From NCBI GenBank assembly GCA_051955985.1, contig JBQCGD010000041.1, positions 5,148-69,147 on the forward strand: 64,000 nt of DNA. Reading direction: 5' to 3'. Each line of letters begins with the position of its first letter. The stretch's first letter is position 1. The notes beneath the pieces are model-generated. The model was not told the origin of the DNA, searched no databases, and saw nothing but the letters and a program-made list of their open reading frames with translations. Positions 45,450 to 54,654 of the stretch are shown here, one piece after another. A program made the position numbers and the translations under genes. Source of the DNA: DATKPA01 sp051955985. GTDB taxonomy: Bacteria; Planctomycetota; Phycisphaerae; WQYP01.

Positions 45450-45479
45450 TTGGTAACTGGTAAATAGTAATTGGTAAAT
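45445..45479 (-). repeat. Heptanucleotide array, 5 units, overlapping the mtnA stop codon
   Basis: On the + strand the units are AGTAATT, GGTAACT, GGTAAAT, AGTAATT, GGTAAAT. The first unit contains the TAA stop of mtnA, and the array fills most of the gap to the next gene. Confidence 0.8.
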
Positions 45480-45496
45480 GGAAGTATGATTCTGGG

Positions 45497-46057
45497 ATGA
45501 AGATACGAGCTGCTACTGTTCGGGATGTGCCGGGGATTGCGGGGTTGATTGGGGTGTATGCGCAGCGGGGGAAGATGTTGTTTCGGTCGCATGCGGAGTT
45601 GTATGAGGCGGTAAGGGATTTTTTCGTCGCGGAAGAGGAGGGGAAAATCGTGGGAATTTGTGCGTTGGAAATTGTGTGGGCGGACCTGGCGGAGGTGCGG
45701 TCGCTGGCGGTGGATCCTTCGCAGCAGGGGAAGGGGATTGGAAAGATGCTGGTGAACGCGGTGGTGGAAGAGGCGCGGCGGCTGGAGATTCACCGGGTGT
45801 TTTCGCTGACGTATGAGCAGGGGTTTTTTGAGAAGCTGGGGTTTGGAGTGGTGGACAAGTCGGCGCTGCCGCTGAAGGTGTGGTCGGTGTGCATCAAGTG
45901 TCCGAAGCGGGATGGGTGTGATGAGATTGCGATGGTGCGGACGGTGATGGAGAAACCGGCGGTAGAGGAGGCGCCGGCCGATACGCATGCGGAGTTGCGA
46001 TACGAGGTGCCGACGCCGTTGGTGCAGATTACGGGGGGGAAGAAGACGACGACATAA
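45497..46057 (+). CDS. GNAT N-acetyltransferase, N-acetylglutamate-synthase-like
   Basis: 186 aa. Acetyl-CoA-binding motif A is VRSLAVDPSQQGKGIGKMLV (about residues 73-92). The family-specific segments YAQRGKMLFRSHAELYEAVRDF, WADLAEVRSLAV, RVFSLTYEQGFFEKLGFGVV and the Cys-rich KVWSVCIKCPKRDGCDEIAM match the short N-acetyltransferases assigned to the first step of arginine synthesis (glutamate to N-acetylglutamate). The tail after residue 160 is variable. The arginine gene argG is elsewhere in the window (60522-61745), not linked. Assignment to NAGS activity is by family similarity only. Confidence 0.85.
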   Translation: MKIRAATVRDVPGIAGLIGVYAQRGKMLFRSHAELYEAVRDFFVAEEEGKIVGICALEIVWADLAEVRSLAVDPSQQGKGIGKMLVNAVVEEARRLEIHRVFSLTYEQGFFEKLGFGVVDKSALPLKVWSVCIKCPKRDGCDEIAMVRTVMEKPAVEEAPADTHAELRYEVPTPLVQITGGKKTTT

Positions 46058-46089
46058 ACACGAAGGCACGAAGGGGAAGGATTCGAGGG

Positions 46090-47202
46090 CTATGGTTCGG
46101 ACGTTGGGGGGGTGAAGTTGAACGGGTTTTCCGGGAGGGTGGTGGGGCCTTCTTCGGTGGCCGGCGGTGGGGGGGTATTGAGGAAGAGGGTGTGGAGTTC
46201 GGCCCATTTGTCGGGGGACATGTCCCATTCGGCGTAGAGGGCGATGCCGCGGTAGTTGCCGGTGCGGGTGGGTTGGGCGGAGAGGGCGGCGTGGATACCG
46301 GCGAGGGAGTTCTGGAGATTTTCGACGGCGGGGTCGTGCCAGGGTTCGGGGTCGTTGTAAGCGGGCACGCCGAGAAGGAGTTCGGTGTGGCGGTAGTCGG
46401 CGAGGCATTCGGTGGTCCACGTGTCGACGAGGTGGCGGTAAAGTTTGGGGTTGTGAAGGCCGGTGTCGTAGAGCATGACGGCGACGTGGTTGACGCGCTG
46501 GGCGACTTGTTTGGCGTAGGCGTCGGACCAGTGGACGTTGGGATCGCGTTGCCAGAGGGTGGGCGGAGGATAGGCGGCGACGGAGAGGAGTTTGTCCCGG
46601 GGGATGGCGGCTCCGAGTTCTTCGAGGAGGGTGAGGAAGGCGGGGTCATTGTCGGGGGTGGGTTCGATATTAAGGTGGATGCCGGCGAGACGGGGGTGGC
46701 GGTGGAGGAGTTCGTTGCAGGCGTGGATGAAGGTGCGGCGCCAGGCGGGGTCGTCGGGGAAGGCGGATTCTCCGCGGACGCCGCCGACCCAGGGGAAGAC
46801 GCGGAAGTCGGGGGCGGCGAAGGCGTCAAGGAAGCGTTCGACCTGGGGGTGATCGACGCGGGGGAGGGAGCCGTCGGGCTCGCAGGGGCAGAGGTGGGGG
46901 AAGAGGTCGGCGATGTGGTGGAGTTTAAGTTGGGCAGCGGTTTTGGCGAGGCTGGCGGGGTCGCGGAAGAGGGGTTTGCGGGATTCGCGGTTCATGGCTT
47001 TGAACCAGGCGTCGTCGGCGAGCCAGGCGTGCTGCATCCAGAGGGCGTTGTGGGCGAAGTCGTGGGAGCCGTCCCGCAGGTCCAGTCCCGGGGACCACGC
47101 GAACCAGGAAAGGAGCGCGATGGCGAGGAGGAGGGTGGGAATGACGAATAACAAATGTCGAATGACGAAACGGGAGAGGCGCTGGGCGGGGATGGGGAGC
47201 AT
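46090..47202 (-). CDS. Membrane-anchored GH18-like TIM-barrel protein
   Basis: 370 aa from the ATG at 47202, 14 bases after the antiporter stop. An N-terminal hydrophobic anchor (about 10-36) is followed by a soluble domain. The segments AGIHLNIEPTPDND, KLLSVAAYPPPTLW, VNHVAVMLYDTGLHNPKLY and YRGIALYAEWDM look like strands of a glycoside-hydrolase family 18-like barrel. The usual DxxDxDxE catalytic string is not seen; HLNIEP may be its counterpart, so activity is doubtful. Part of the anchor (FVIRHLLFVI) is encoded by a heptanucleotide repeat. It probably shares an operon with the antiporter. Confidence 0.72.
   Translation of the reverse strand: MLPIPAQRLSRFVIRHLLFVIPTLLLAIALLSWFAWSPGLDLRDGSHDFAHNALWMQHAWLADDAWFKAMNRESRKPLFRDPASLAKTAAQLKLHHIADLFPHLCPCEPDGSLPRVDHPQVERFLDAFAAPDFRVFPWVGGVRGESAFPDDPAWRRTFIHACNELLHRHPRLAGIHLNIEPTPDNDPAFLTLLEELGAAIPRDKLLSVAAYPPPTLWQRDPNVHWSDAYAKQVAQRVNHVAVMLYDTGLHNPKLYRHLVDTWTTECLADYRHTELLLGVPAYNDPEPWHDPAVENLQNSLAGIHAALSAQPTRTGNYRGIALYAEWDMSPDKWAELHTLFLNTPPPPATEEGPTTLPENPFNFTPPTSEP
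47139..47166 (-). repeat. Heptanucleotide array, second family (GAATGAC), coding
   Basis: Units on the + strand are GAATGAC, GAATAAC, AAATGTC, GAATGAC (28 bases). On the - strand they encode FVIRHLLFVI in the membrane anchor of the GH18-like protein. Confidence 0.75.
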
Positions 47203-47216
47203 GGGTGCATTATCAA

Positions 47217-48467
47217 TCAGGCGGGCTGATTGCGGAAGATGTGTTTGATGAGAGGGCCGATGGTGAGGCCCTGGACGCCGATGGAGAAGACGACAACGAT
47301 GTAGGTGGCGGTGATGAAGGCATCGCGGAAGGGGGAGGCCGGGAGCGAGAGTGCCATTGCGACGGAGATGCCGCCGCGGAGGCCGCCCCAGGTGAGGATG
47401 GAGATGGCTCCGCGGGCAGGTTTGTGCCAGAAGCGGAGCAGGGCGGCGATGAGAAGGACGCTGGCGAGGCGGGCGAGGAGGGCGAGGGCGATGGCGATGA
47501 GGCCTGCGAGGAGAAAGGGGACTTTGAACTGGGTGATGAGGACCTCGAAGCCGATGAGGACGAAGAGTATGGCGTTGAGGATGCTGTCGATGAGGTGCCA
47601 GAAGGTATCGAGGTGGTCGCGGGTCTTTTCCGACATGGCATGGGCGCGGCCCTGGTTGCCGATGACGACGCCGGCGGTGACGACGGCGATCGGGGCGGAG
47701 AGGTGCATTGCGTCGGCGGCGGCGTAGACGCCCATGGCAAGGGCGAGGGTGAGGAGGATTTCGACCTGGTATTCGTCGACGCGGCGGAGGAGGCGGTAGA
47801 CGCACCAGCCGGCGGCGAATCCGAAGGCGATGCCGCCGTCGGCCTCGCGGAGGAGGAGAAGGGCGACGTGGGAGGGGGTGGGGGTGCCGGGCCCGGTAGT
47901 GATTTCGATGAGCGTAAGGAAAAGGACGACGGCGACGCCATCGTTGAAGAGCGATTCGCCGGCCATGACGACCTGGATGCCTTTGGGAGCGTTGGTCTGC
48001 TGCATGACGGCGAGGACGGCGATGGGGTCGGTCGGGGAGAGGATGGCGCCGAGGAGGAGGCAGGCGGCGAGGCTGGTGGGGAAGAGGAAGGGGGCGAGGC
48101 CGGCGATGAGCCAGGCGGCGAGGCCGATGATGCCTGCGGCGGCGACGGTGCCGACGATGGCGAGGGCGCCGATGGGGAGGAGCCGGGGAGAGACCTCCTC
48201 GAAGTTGAGCTGGAGTGCACCGGCGAAGAGGAGAAAGGCGAGCATGCCGTGGAGGAGAAGGGTATCGAAGTGGAGGTGTTTGACGAGGTCGGCGGCCCAG
48301 TCGCGGAAGGGTGCGGCCTGGGAGCCGAGGGCAATGAGGACGAGGGAACCGGCCAAGGCGAGGAGCATGACGCCGATGGTGACGGGGAGTTTGAGGAACG
48401 AGTAGGTGATGTAGCTGAAGGCGGCAGCGAGGGTGATGAGGATGGCGAAGAGTTGGAAGGGTTGCAT
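47217..48467 (-). CDS. Cation:proton antiporter, CPA1 (NhaP) family
   Basis: 416 aa from the ATG at 48467 (an in-frame ATG at 48536 lies inside the terminator region). About twelve membrane helices. Conserved CPA1 motifs are SPTDPIAVLAVMQQ and the ion-binding GESLFNDGVAVVLFLTL (near residue 160), then SAPIAVVTAGVVIGNQG and, near the end, TWGGLRGGISVAMALSL. It exchanges Na+ or K+ for H+ across the inner membrane for pH and salt homeostasis. It lacks the long cytoplasmic C-terminal domain of some family members. The next gene on the same strand follows after 14 bases. Confidence 0.94.
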   Translation of the reverse strand: MQPFQLFAILITLAAAFSYITYSFLKLPVTIGVMLLALAGSLVLIALGSQAAPFRDWAADLVKHLHFDTLLLHGMLAFLLFAGALQLNFEEVSPRLLPIGALAIVGTVAAAGIIGLAAWLIAGLAPFLFPTSLAACLLLGAILSPTDPIAVLAVMQQTNAPKGIQVVMAGESLFNDGVAVVLFLTLIEITTGPGTPTPSHVALLLLREADGGIAFGFAAGWCVYRLLRRVDEYQVEILLTLALAMGVYAAADAMHLSAPIAVVTAGVVIGNQGRAHAMSEKTRDHLDTFWHLIDSILNAILFVLIGFEVLITQFKVPFLLAGLIAIALALLARLASVLLIAALLRFWHKPARGAISILTWGGLRGGISVAMALSLPASPFRDAFITATYIVVVFSIGVQGLTIGPLIKHIFRNQPA

Positions 48468-48546
48468 GGGTGGGCGCTCCGCACTCGGGCAGGGTGGAGG
48501 TGAGAACGTGCAAAAGCGAAGTGCAGGAATGCGCAAAAATAAAAAA

Positions 48547-48574
48547 AGAGCCGTGAGGGGGGGCTCACGGCTCT
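48547..48574 (-). terminator. Strong intrinsic terminator, - strand
   Basis: 11-bp perfect stem AGAGCCGTGAG/CTCACGGCTCT with a six-base loop. On the - strand it is followed by seven T, an A and five more T. It lies about 360 bases beyond the dnaK stop. Confidence 0.85.
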
Positions 48575-48822
48575 GGAGGGGGATCTAAGGAAGGCCTTGG
48601 GGAGGAGCTTCCTTAGATGGGAGAAGGACAAAAGTAAAAACGTCGAGGTGCGTCGCGCTGGGATGTTTGTGTTAGTCTCGGTTTCCTGCCACTATTGCCA
48701 CGCGGGGCATCAGTCCCAGCCCCGTCCTCGATGCGCTTCCAAATATGCCTTAGTTCGGGGAATTTGTCCAGTGGTTGGTGAAGAATTTCTGTGAGAATTT
48801 TGCGGAGCCTTCACCGGACAGG
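48548..48822 (-). ncRNA. Candidate structured non-coding RNA ending at an intrinsic terminator
   Basis: Between dnaK and the antiporter lies about 470 bases without a convincing gene but with several strong hairpins. These are a two-part stem at about 48766-48821 (TGTCC/GGACA outside, GGTGAAG/CTTCACC inside), an 11-bp stem ATCTAAGGAAG/CTTCCTTAGAT (48583-48593 with 48608-48618), and the terminator at 48547-48574. Read on the - strand the order is stem, hairpin, terminator, as expected of a small RNA. It could instead be a long dnaK 3' UTR. I do not recognise 6S, SRP, RNase P or tmRNA motifs. Confidence 0.35.
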
Positions 48823-48870
48823 GGGGGCGGCGGCAGAGAAGGTGGACGCAGGGGGGGAGTGTCCGAAAAT

Positions 48871-48904
48871 GAAGAAGCCCGCGAGGGGAATCGCGGGCTT
48901 CTTC
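48871..48904. terminator. Hairpin terminator downstream of dnaK
   Basis: 14-bp perfect stem GAAGAAGCCCGCGA/TCGCGGGCTTCTTC around a six-base loop, 35 bases after the dnaK stop. The T-tract is weak on the - strand (ATTTTC). Confidence 0.75.
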
Positions 48905-48938
48905 TTCTCTCATGCGTAGAGAAATTCGAACGTCTCGA

Positions 48939-50873
<1,935 letters not shown>

Positions 50874-51174
50874 GATTGAGTCTCCTGAGTTTTCGTTTAG
50901 TTGTGGTTGAGTAGAGAGGCGGCGATCGAGGCTTTTTGGGGATCGGGCACCGCGTCGACACGTCATATGCAAGGGGCGTACCGGGAGGGGTGATCCCTTT
51001 CTTTGAATTGTAAGTTATTGGGTAAGAATGGCTTGTAATTCATCGTTTTTGCGGGTAAGAGATGAGGCGAGGCTGCCATGGGGAGAACGGGCTGCCGCGA
51101 TGGCAGGTGAAAACGCGTCGATCTTCAATCGACGGCTAAACGTTGGGGTGTTGGCACGTGGGGCGGTGGGGGAG
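50874..51174 (-). other. Intergenic region upstream of dnaK
   Basis: It holds the dnaK leader and, near def, two small hairpins: CGTCGAT-CTTCA-ATCGACG at 51116-51134 and CTGCCAT/ATGGCAG at 51073-51106. The first is a weak terminator candidate for def, with TTTT after it on the - strand. No CIRCE inverted repeat and no gene were seen. Confidence 0.45.
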
Positions 51175-51735
51175 TTACTTTTTGCGGGGTTTGGGCTCGG
51201 CGGCGGCCTCGAGGTCTTTGATCTTGCGGCGGTTGGCGAGCTTGGCGACGGGGCTCATGCGGTCGAGGAGGAGGATGCCGTCGAGGTGGTCATTTTCGTG
51301 CTGCATGATGCGGGCGGGGTAATCTTCGAGATTTTCGGAGAAGGGCTGGCCGTCGGGGTCGAGAGCTTCGATGCGGAGGGAGGTGAAGCGCGGGACCTTG
51401 ATGCGGATGTCGGGCAGGGAGAGGCAGCCTTCTTCGCCGTCTTCTTCGCCTTCTTCATCCGAAAGGATGGGGTTGATGTAGGCCTTGGCGTCTTCGCGTT
51501 TGCCGGTGGGGGAGGCGACGTAGATGCGGAGGGAGAGGCCGACCTGCGGGGCGGCGAGGCCGACGCCTTTGTGCTCGACCATGAGGTCTTTCATGCGTTC
51601 GACGACGGCACGGAGCCAGTCGTCGAAATGCTGGACGTCCTTGGCGACTTTTTTGAGCGCGGGGTGGGGGTAGATGACGAGCTTGAGGGAAGCGGGGTCG
51701 GGACGGGTGATGGTCGGGGTGGTTGTGGGCTTCAT
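51175..51735 (-). CDS. def: Peptide deformylase
   Basis: 186 aa from the ATG at 51735. It removes the N-formyl group from new polypeptides using a bound metal ion. All three motifs are present: GVGLAAPQVG (about residue 54), EGCLSLP with the metal-binding Cys, and QHENDHLDG with the two metal-binding His and the catalytic Glu. A short acidic insert (SDEEGEEDGEEG) precedes motif 2. There is no ribosome site. Instead a perfect -10 TATAAT ends six bases before the ATG, so the transcript may start at the initiation codon (leaderless). The usual partner fmt is not adjacent. Confidence 0.96.
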   Translation of the reverse strand: MKPTTTPTITRPDPASLKLVIYPHPALKKVAKDVQHFDDWLRAVVERMKDLMVEHKGVGLAAPQVGLSLRIYVASPTGKREDAKAYINPILSDEEGEEDGEEGCLSLPDIRIKVPRFTSLRIEALDPDGQPFSENLEDYPARIMQHENDHLDGILLLDRMSPVAKLANRRKIKDLEAAAEPKPRKK

Positions 51736-51741
51736 ACGGGC

Positions 51742-51770
51742 ATTATAGAAGCGAATGGGGAGATGGTCAC
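51742..51770 (-). promoter_or_regulatory. Promoter of def, placed for a leaderless mRNA
   Basis: On the - strand GTGACC (51770-51765), a 17-base spacer and TATAAT (51747-51742) are followed by six bases and then ATG. Normal -10 to +1 spacing puts the transcript start at or next to the A of the ATG. Confidence 0.6.
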
Positions 51771-51792
51771 GGTGCGTTGAGCGCAAAAGAAG

Positions 51793-51812
51793 CCGCCGGG
51801 GGTGGCCGGCGG
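51793..51812 (-). terminator. Terminator of the STAS gene
   Basis: Stem CCGCCGG/CCGGCGG (51793-51799 with 51806-51812), followed on the - strand by CTTCTTTTG. It partly overlaps the region just upstream of the def promoter. Confidence 0.55.
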
Positions 51813-51838
51813 TCTGGATTCAGGGGGTTTGGTATTGA

Positions 51839-52207
51839 TCAGCCCTTGGGGATGAAGACATTGAATTCGGCGAGGGCCTTGTCGAGGTCATCGTGGAAGA
51901 CGAAGAGCTTATGGAGATTGGTGATTTTGAAGACTTTGTGCAGTTCGGGACGGATGCCGGCGATGATGACCTGGCCCTTGATGGGGTCCATGGCGCGTTT
52001 GAGCTGGAGGAGGACGCCGAGGGCCTGCGAGGACATGAAGCGGACGTTGGTGAATTCGAGGACCATTTTGCGGGTGTCCTGCTTTTCGACGAGGTCGAGC
52101 AGGTTGCGTCCGAGGGCTTCGATGTTGGCGGAATCAAGAACGGAGATATTCTGGAAGCTGACGACGGTCACGTCGCGGTAGCTTTGGACGAGCAATTCGT
52201 TTTCCAC
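51839..52207 (-). CDS. STAS-domain anti-sigma-factor antagonist
   Basis: 122 aa from a GTG at 52207, chosen because CAGGAG lies eight bases upstream. The longer frame from the ATG at 52240 adds eleven residues without a ribosome site. The single STAS domain matches SpoIIAA/RsbV proteins: SYRDVTVVSFQNISVLDSAN, then LVEKQDTRKMVLEFTNVRFM and the phosphorylation-loop-like SSQALGVLLQLKRAM with the candidate Ser. Such proteins bind a kinase/anti-sigma factor and release a sigma factor or feed a phosphatase-controlled switch. No RsbW-like kinase or PP2C phosphatase is nearby, so the partner is elsewhere. Confidence 0.88.
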   Translation of the reverse strand: MENELLVQSYRDVTVVSFQNISVLDSANIEALGRNLLDLVEKQDTRKMVLEFTNVRFMSSQALGVLLQLKRAMDPIKGQVIIAGIRPELHKVFKITNLHKLFVFHDDLDKALAEFNVFIPKG

Positions 52208-52319
52208 TTTGGTCACTCCTGGGTCACCGTAGATGGGCATTTGTGCTTGAGCATCTTATCGGCGATTTGATGGGGTGAGTCAAATTATGGGTGAGAAGTC
52301 GGTAGTCAGGAGACGGGGG

Positions 52320-53057
52320 TTAGAAGAGGCGGTCGGCGGATTCCATTTCGAGCATGCGGCGCTTTGTTTCGACGCCACCGGGGGCGGAGAAACCGGTGAG
52401 TTTGCCGTTGGCGCCCAGCACGCGGTGACAGGGGATGAGGACAGGCCAGGCGTTGGCCCCCAGGGCGGCGCCGACGGCGCGGGAGGCGCGCGGTTTTCCA
52501 ATCTGGCGGGCGAGTTGGCCATAGGTGAAACGCTCGCCGCGCGGGATGGCGGCGGTGGCTTCGAGGACGGCCTGCTGGAAGGAGGTGAAGGGGGACCAGT
52601 CAAGGCGGTGGCGCCAGAGGGGCCAGGTGATGGAGTAATCACTGCCGACGTTGTCGCGGACGGCGTTGGTGTAATAGGCGCGGAGAAAGCGGACGAGTTC
52701 GGGAAACCAGGCGGGGACGACTTCGGGGTGGAAATTGCCTTCGCGGTCGCCGAGGACTTCGTTGCAGTAGGGGTAGCGGGCGAGGATTTGGGAACGCAGT
52801 TCGGCAGGGGATAGGCCCGGGGTGTAAATGCGGCAGAGGCGGGCGTGTTCAGGTTTTTCGACGAAACCGGAATGCGCGGTGGCAGGGGCGTTTTCTTCGC
52901 ATTTCCAGACGAGGGCGCAGAGTCCCCAGGAAGTCGGGACAAACGCCATGTCATGGCAGGTGTAAGGTGTGGTGTTTTCGGGCTTTGCGGCCTCAAGGAA
53001 AACGGGACCATTGGGAAGCAAACGGGCAACATTTCGATTTCGATGTGCAACGATCAT
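52320..53057 (-). CDS. ogt: Methylated-DNA-protein-cysteine methyltransferase (Ogt type)
   Basis: 245 aa from the ATG at 53057, which has GGAG eight bases upstream; an ATG at 52949 (MAFVPTSW) is the alternative. The C-terminal DNA-binding domain has the helix-turn-helix segment GERFTYGQLARQIGKPRASR and the active-site IPCHRVLGANGKLTGF. The Cys in that motif takes the alkyl group from O6-methylguanine in a single-use reaction. The N-terminal half (about 40-140) is longer and less conserved than in E. coli Ogt. No AraC-type Ada domain is fused. The symbol is assigned by domain type. Confidence 0.9.
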   Translation of the reverse strand: MIVAHRNRNVARLLPNGPVFLEAAKPENTTPYTCHDMAFVPTSWGLCALVWKCEENAPATAHSGFVEKPEHARLCRIYTPGLSPAELRSQILARYPYCNEVLGDREGNFHPEVVPAWFPELVRFLRAYYTNAVRDNVGSDYSITWPLWRHRLDWSPFTSFQQAVLEATAAIPRGERFTYGQLARQIGKPRASRAVGAALGANAWPVLIPCHRVLGANGKLTGFSAPGGVETKRRMLEMESADRLF

Positions 53058-53232
53058 GGCCTGTCTCCGTTTGGCCTGAGACCAGGGAAATATGTCTCGA
53101 ACGTTTCGGGTCCGATAGTGTATATTGTAAGCGCATCTCCGAAGCGAACGAAGGGAAATTGTGAAAAGAGGGGCGGGGAGCGGGAACTATTCCGATAGCA
53201 GGGAGAATGGCGAAGGCTTGAAGGGTGCGATC

Positions 53233-54024
53233 ATGCTTGACCTCACACGTGGGCAAAAAATTCAGATTGGCGTTGTTCTGGCAGTGCTGGTGTTGGCGGG
53301 GTATCTGTATTACTCGGGGAGCAAGCCGGCGCCGGACATGACCGTGGCGTCCTGGGTGGTGCGGGCCCCGGTGACCACGACTGCGTCAACGAAGCCGGTC
53401 ATGGTCACGGTGAACGTCTTCGCGTTGTATGACGGCCGGCTGAAGATCACGGAATATCCGCCGGAGGTGAGGAATCACGCGTCGATCACCTTCGACACCG
53501 ACCTGCATCGCACGAATTTCACGGTGTATCACGATCCGGTGCTGGACATCGAGGCAATCAAGGATCCGTACAAGCGCATCCTGACGTTTGCGGCGTACAA
53601 CAGCGTTGAGAAAATTACGAACACGAGCTTTCTGGCACGCGTGGGGCTGACGGCAGACCAGCGAAAGGCGGAGAAAGCGGCGCGCGAAACGATGAACAGC
53701 GAAATCGCGTTCATCGACAACGGGGAGCAGACGGGGGTGATTCAGCCGGAGCTCTACAAGCAGGTGATGGATGCGCTGAAGGAGTTCAAGGCAAAGGGCG
53801 GCGATTCGACGAAAGATGCAGCGAAGGCGGAAGCTGCTCACAAGGTGGTGACGCTGGCGGTGAAGTATCTCGACGAGATCAACGCGCGGAAACAGAAGGC
53901 GATCCAGCAATATGTGACGGCGATGGACGGGGTCCTCGACAGCAAGCAGAAGAATACGTTGGCGAAGGCGAAGGTGAACATGCGGGCGCGGAAGAAGGCG
54001 CCGGTGGTGGCGGCGGCGATGTGA
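53233..54024 (+). CDS. Hypothetical protein with N-terminal membrane anchor
   Basis: 263 aa from the ATG at 53233. A GTG at 53161 with AAGGG before it would add 24 residues, so the start is uncertain. One membrane helix (about 9-30, QIGVVLAVLVLAGYLYYSG) is followed by a periplasmic domain. A beta-rich part (VMVTVNVFALYDGRLKITEY) precedes a long charged helical part with TADQRKAEKAARETMNSEI and a Lys-rich end. I do not recognise a family. The helical half resembles periplasmic Spy/CpxP-like LTxxQ proteins only superficially. It stands alone between ogt and a convergent membrane-protein gene. Confidence 0.65.
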   Translation: MLDLTRGQKIQIGVVLAVLVLAGYLYYSGSKPAPDMTVASWVVRAPVTTTASTKPVMVTVNVFALYDGRLKITEYPPEVRNHASITFDTDLHRTNFTVYHDPVLDIEAIKDPYKRILTFAAYNSVEKITNTSFLARVGLTADQRKAEKAARETMNSEIAFIDNGEQTGVIQPELYKQVMDALKEFKAKGGDSTKDAAKAEAAHKVVTLAVKYLDEINARKQKAIQQYVTAMDGVLDSKQKNTLAKAKVNMRARKKAPVVAAAM

Positions 54025-54056
54025 GGGCAAGGAGTGGTGAAGCTTTTTGCCGATGA

Positions 54057-54596
54057 TCAGGGGAGGGGTGCGACGTCGGCGGGGGGCATGGGAGTGTAGG
54101 GCGGATTCTGGGGGAGGTCCCGCATGATCACGGCACACAGGACGGCCAGGACGCCGAGCACGATGGTGATCGTCGTGAACAGCTTGGCGTTCTTGCGGAT
54201 GGGGGCAAGGGCCTTGGTGCGGCCGGCAAGGGCGGAGGCGAAGAAGAAGACCGCAAAGGCCGCGATCATTTTAATGCCGAAGATGGCGTGGTAGATGCTT
54301 CTGTCCTTCAAGGAGAAGTCGGCCCAGCGCTTGGTGACCAGGACCCCATCGACGCGGGTGGGGTAGATGAACATGTAGATGCCGGTGATGAGGAACAGGG
54401 TGATAAAGAGGTAGACGAAGTGCTTCCAGCGCGCGTTGAGGGTGTCGCTGAGTTGCTGGTGCTGTTCGGGGGTGAGAATTTTGGCCGCGGCGGGGAGAAA
54501 CGCGAAACGGATGAAGATGGGGCCGCCGATGAGGGCGACGGCGCAGAGGATGTGGATCCAGAGGGCGATGAGGGTGAGGATAAGTTCGGGGGACAT
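54057..54596 (-). CDS. Four-helix membrane protein, CopD/DUF2269-like
   Basis: 179 aa; GAGGG nine bases before the ATG. Four membrane helices at about 5-30, 60-80, 105-125 and 138-158. The first has WIHILCAVALIGGPIFIRF, and a cytoplasmic loop holds RWADFSLKDRSIYHAIFGIKM. The single conserved His in helices 1 and 3 is reminiscent of CopD-like copper or haem-binding membrane proteins, but the match is by general pattern. It may be co-transcribed with mqnD upstream on the same strand, with a hairpin repeat in the 55-base gap. Confidence 0.68.
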   Translation of the reverse strand: MSPELILTLIALWIHILCAVALIGGPIFIRFAFLPAAAKILTPEQHQQLSDTLNARWKHFVYLFITLFLITGIYMFIYPTRVDGVLVTKRWADFSLKDRSIYHAIFGIKMIAAFAVFFFASALAGRTKALAPIRKNAKLFTTITIVLGVLAVLCAVIMRDLPQNPPYTPMPPADVAPLP

Positions 54597-54625
54597 CAGG
54601 TTTTCCCTCTATGAAGGTGAAGACT

Positions 54626-54654
54626 GGCCGACGAGGGCGTCGGCCCCACTTTTA
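54626..54654 (-). repeat. Stop-codon-associated hairpin repeat, copy 3
   Basis: On the - strand TAA (mqnD stop), AAGTGG, then stem GGCCGACG, loop CCCT and CGTCGGCC. The closing A-T pair of copies 1 and 2 is replaced by G-C, a compensatory change. Confidence 0.8.

Noticed and set aside
46090..48513. Single 807-codon - strand protein spanning the GH18-like gene and the antiporter
   Set aside because: The upstream part is an Arg/Pro-rich shadow of the antiporter in another frame. The real gene starts at 47202 with a membrane anchor.
48597..48794. 65-codon + strand frame in the dnaK-antiporter gap
   Set aside because: No ribosome site or recognisable motif, and it runs through strong hairpins; a structured RNA is a better explanation.
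50874..51174. CIRCE/HrcA or sigma-32 site before dnaK
   Set aside because: No TTAGCACTC-N9-GAGTGCTAA and no CTTGAA/CCCCAT pair was found.
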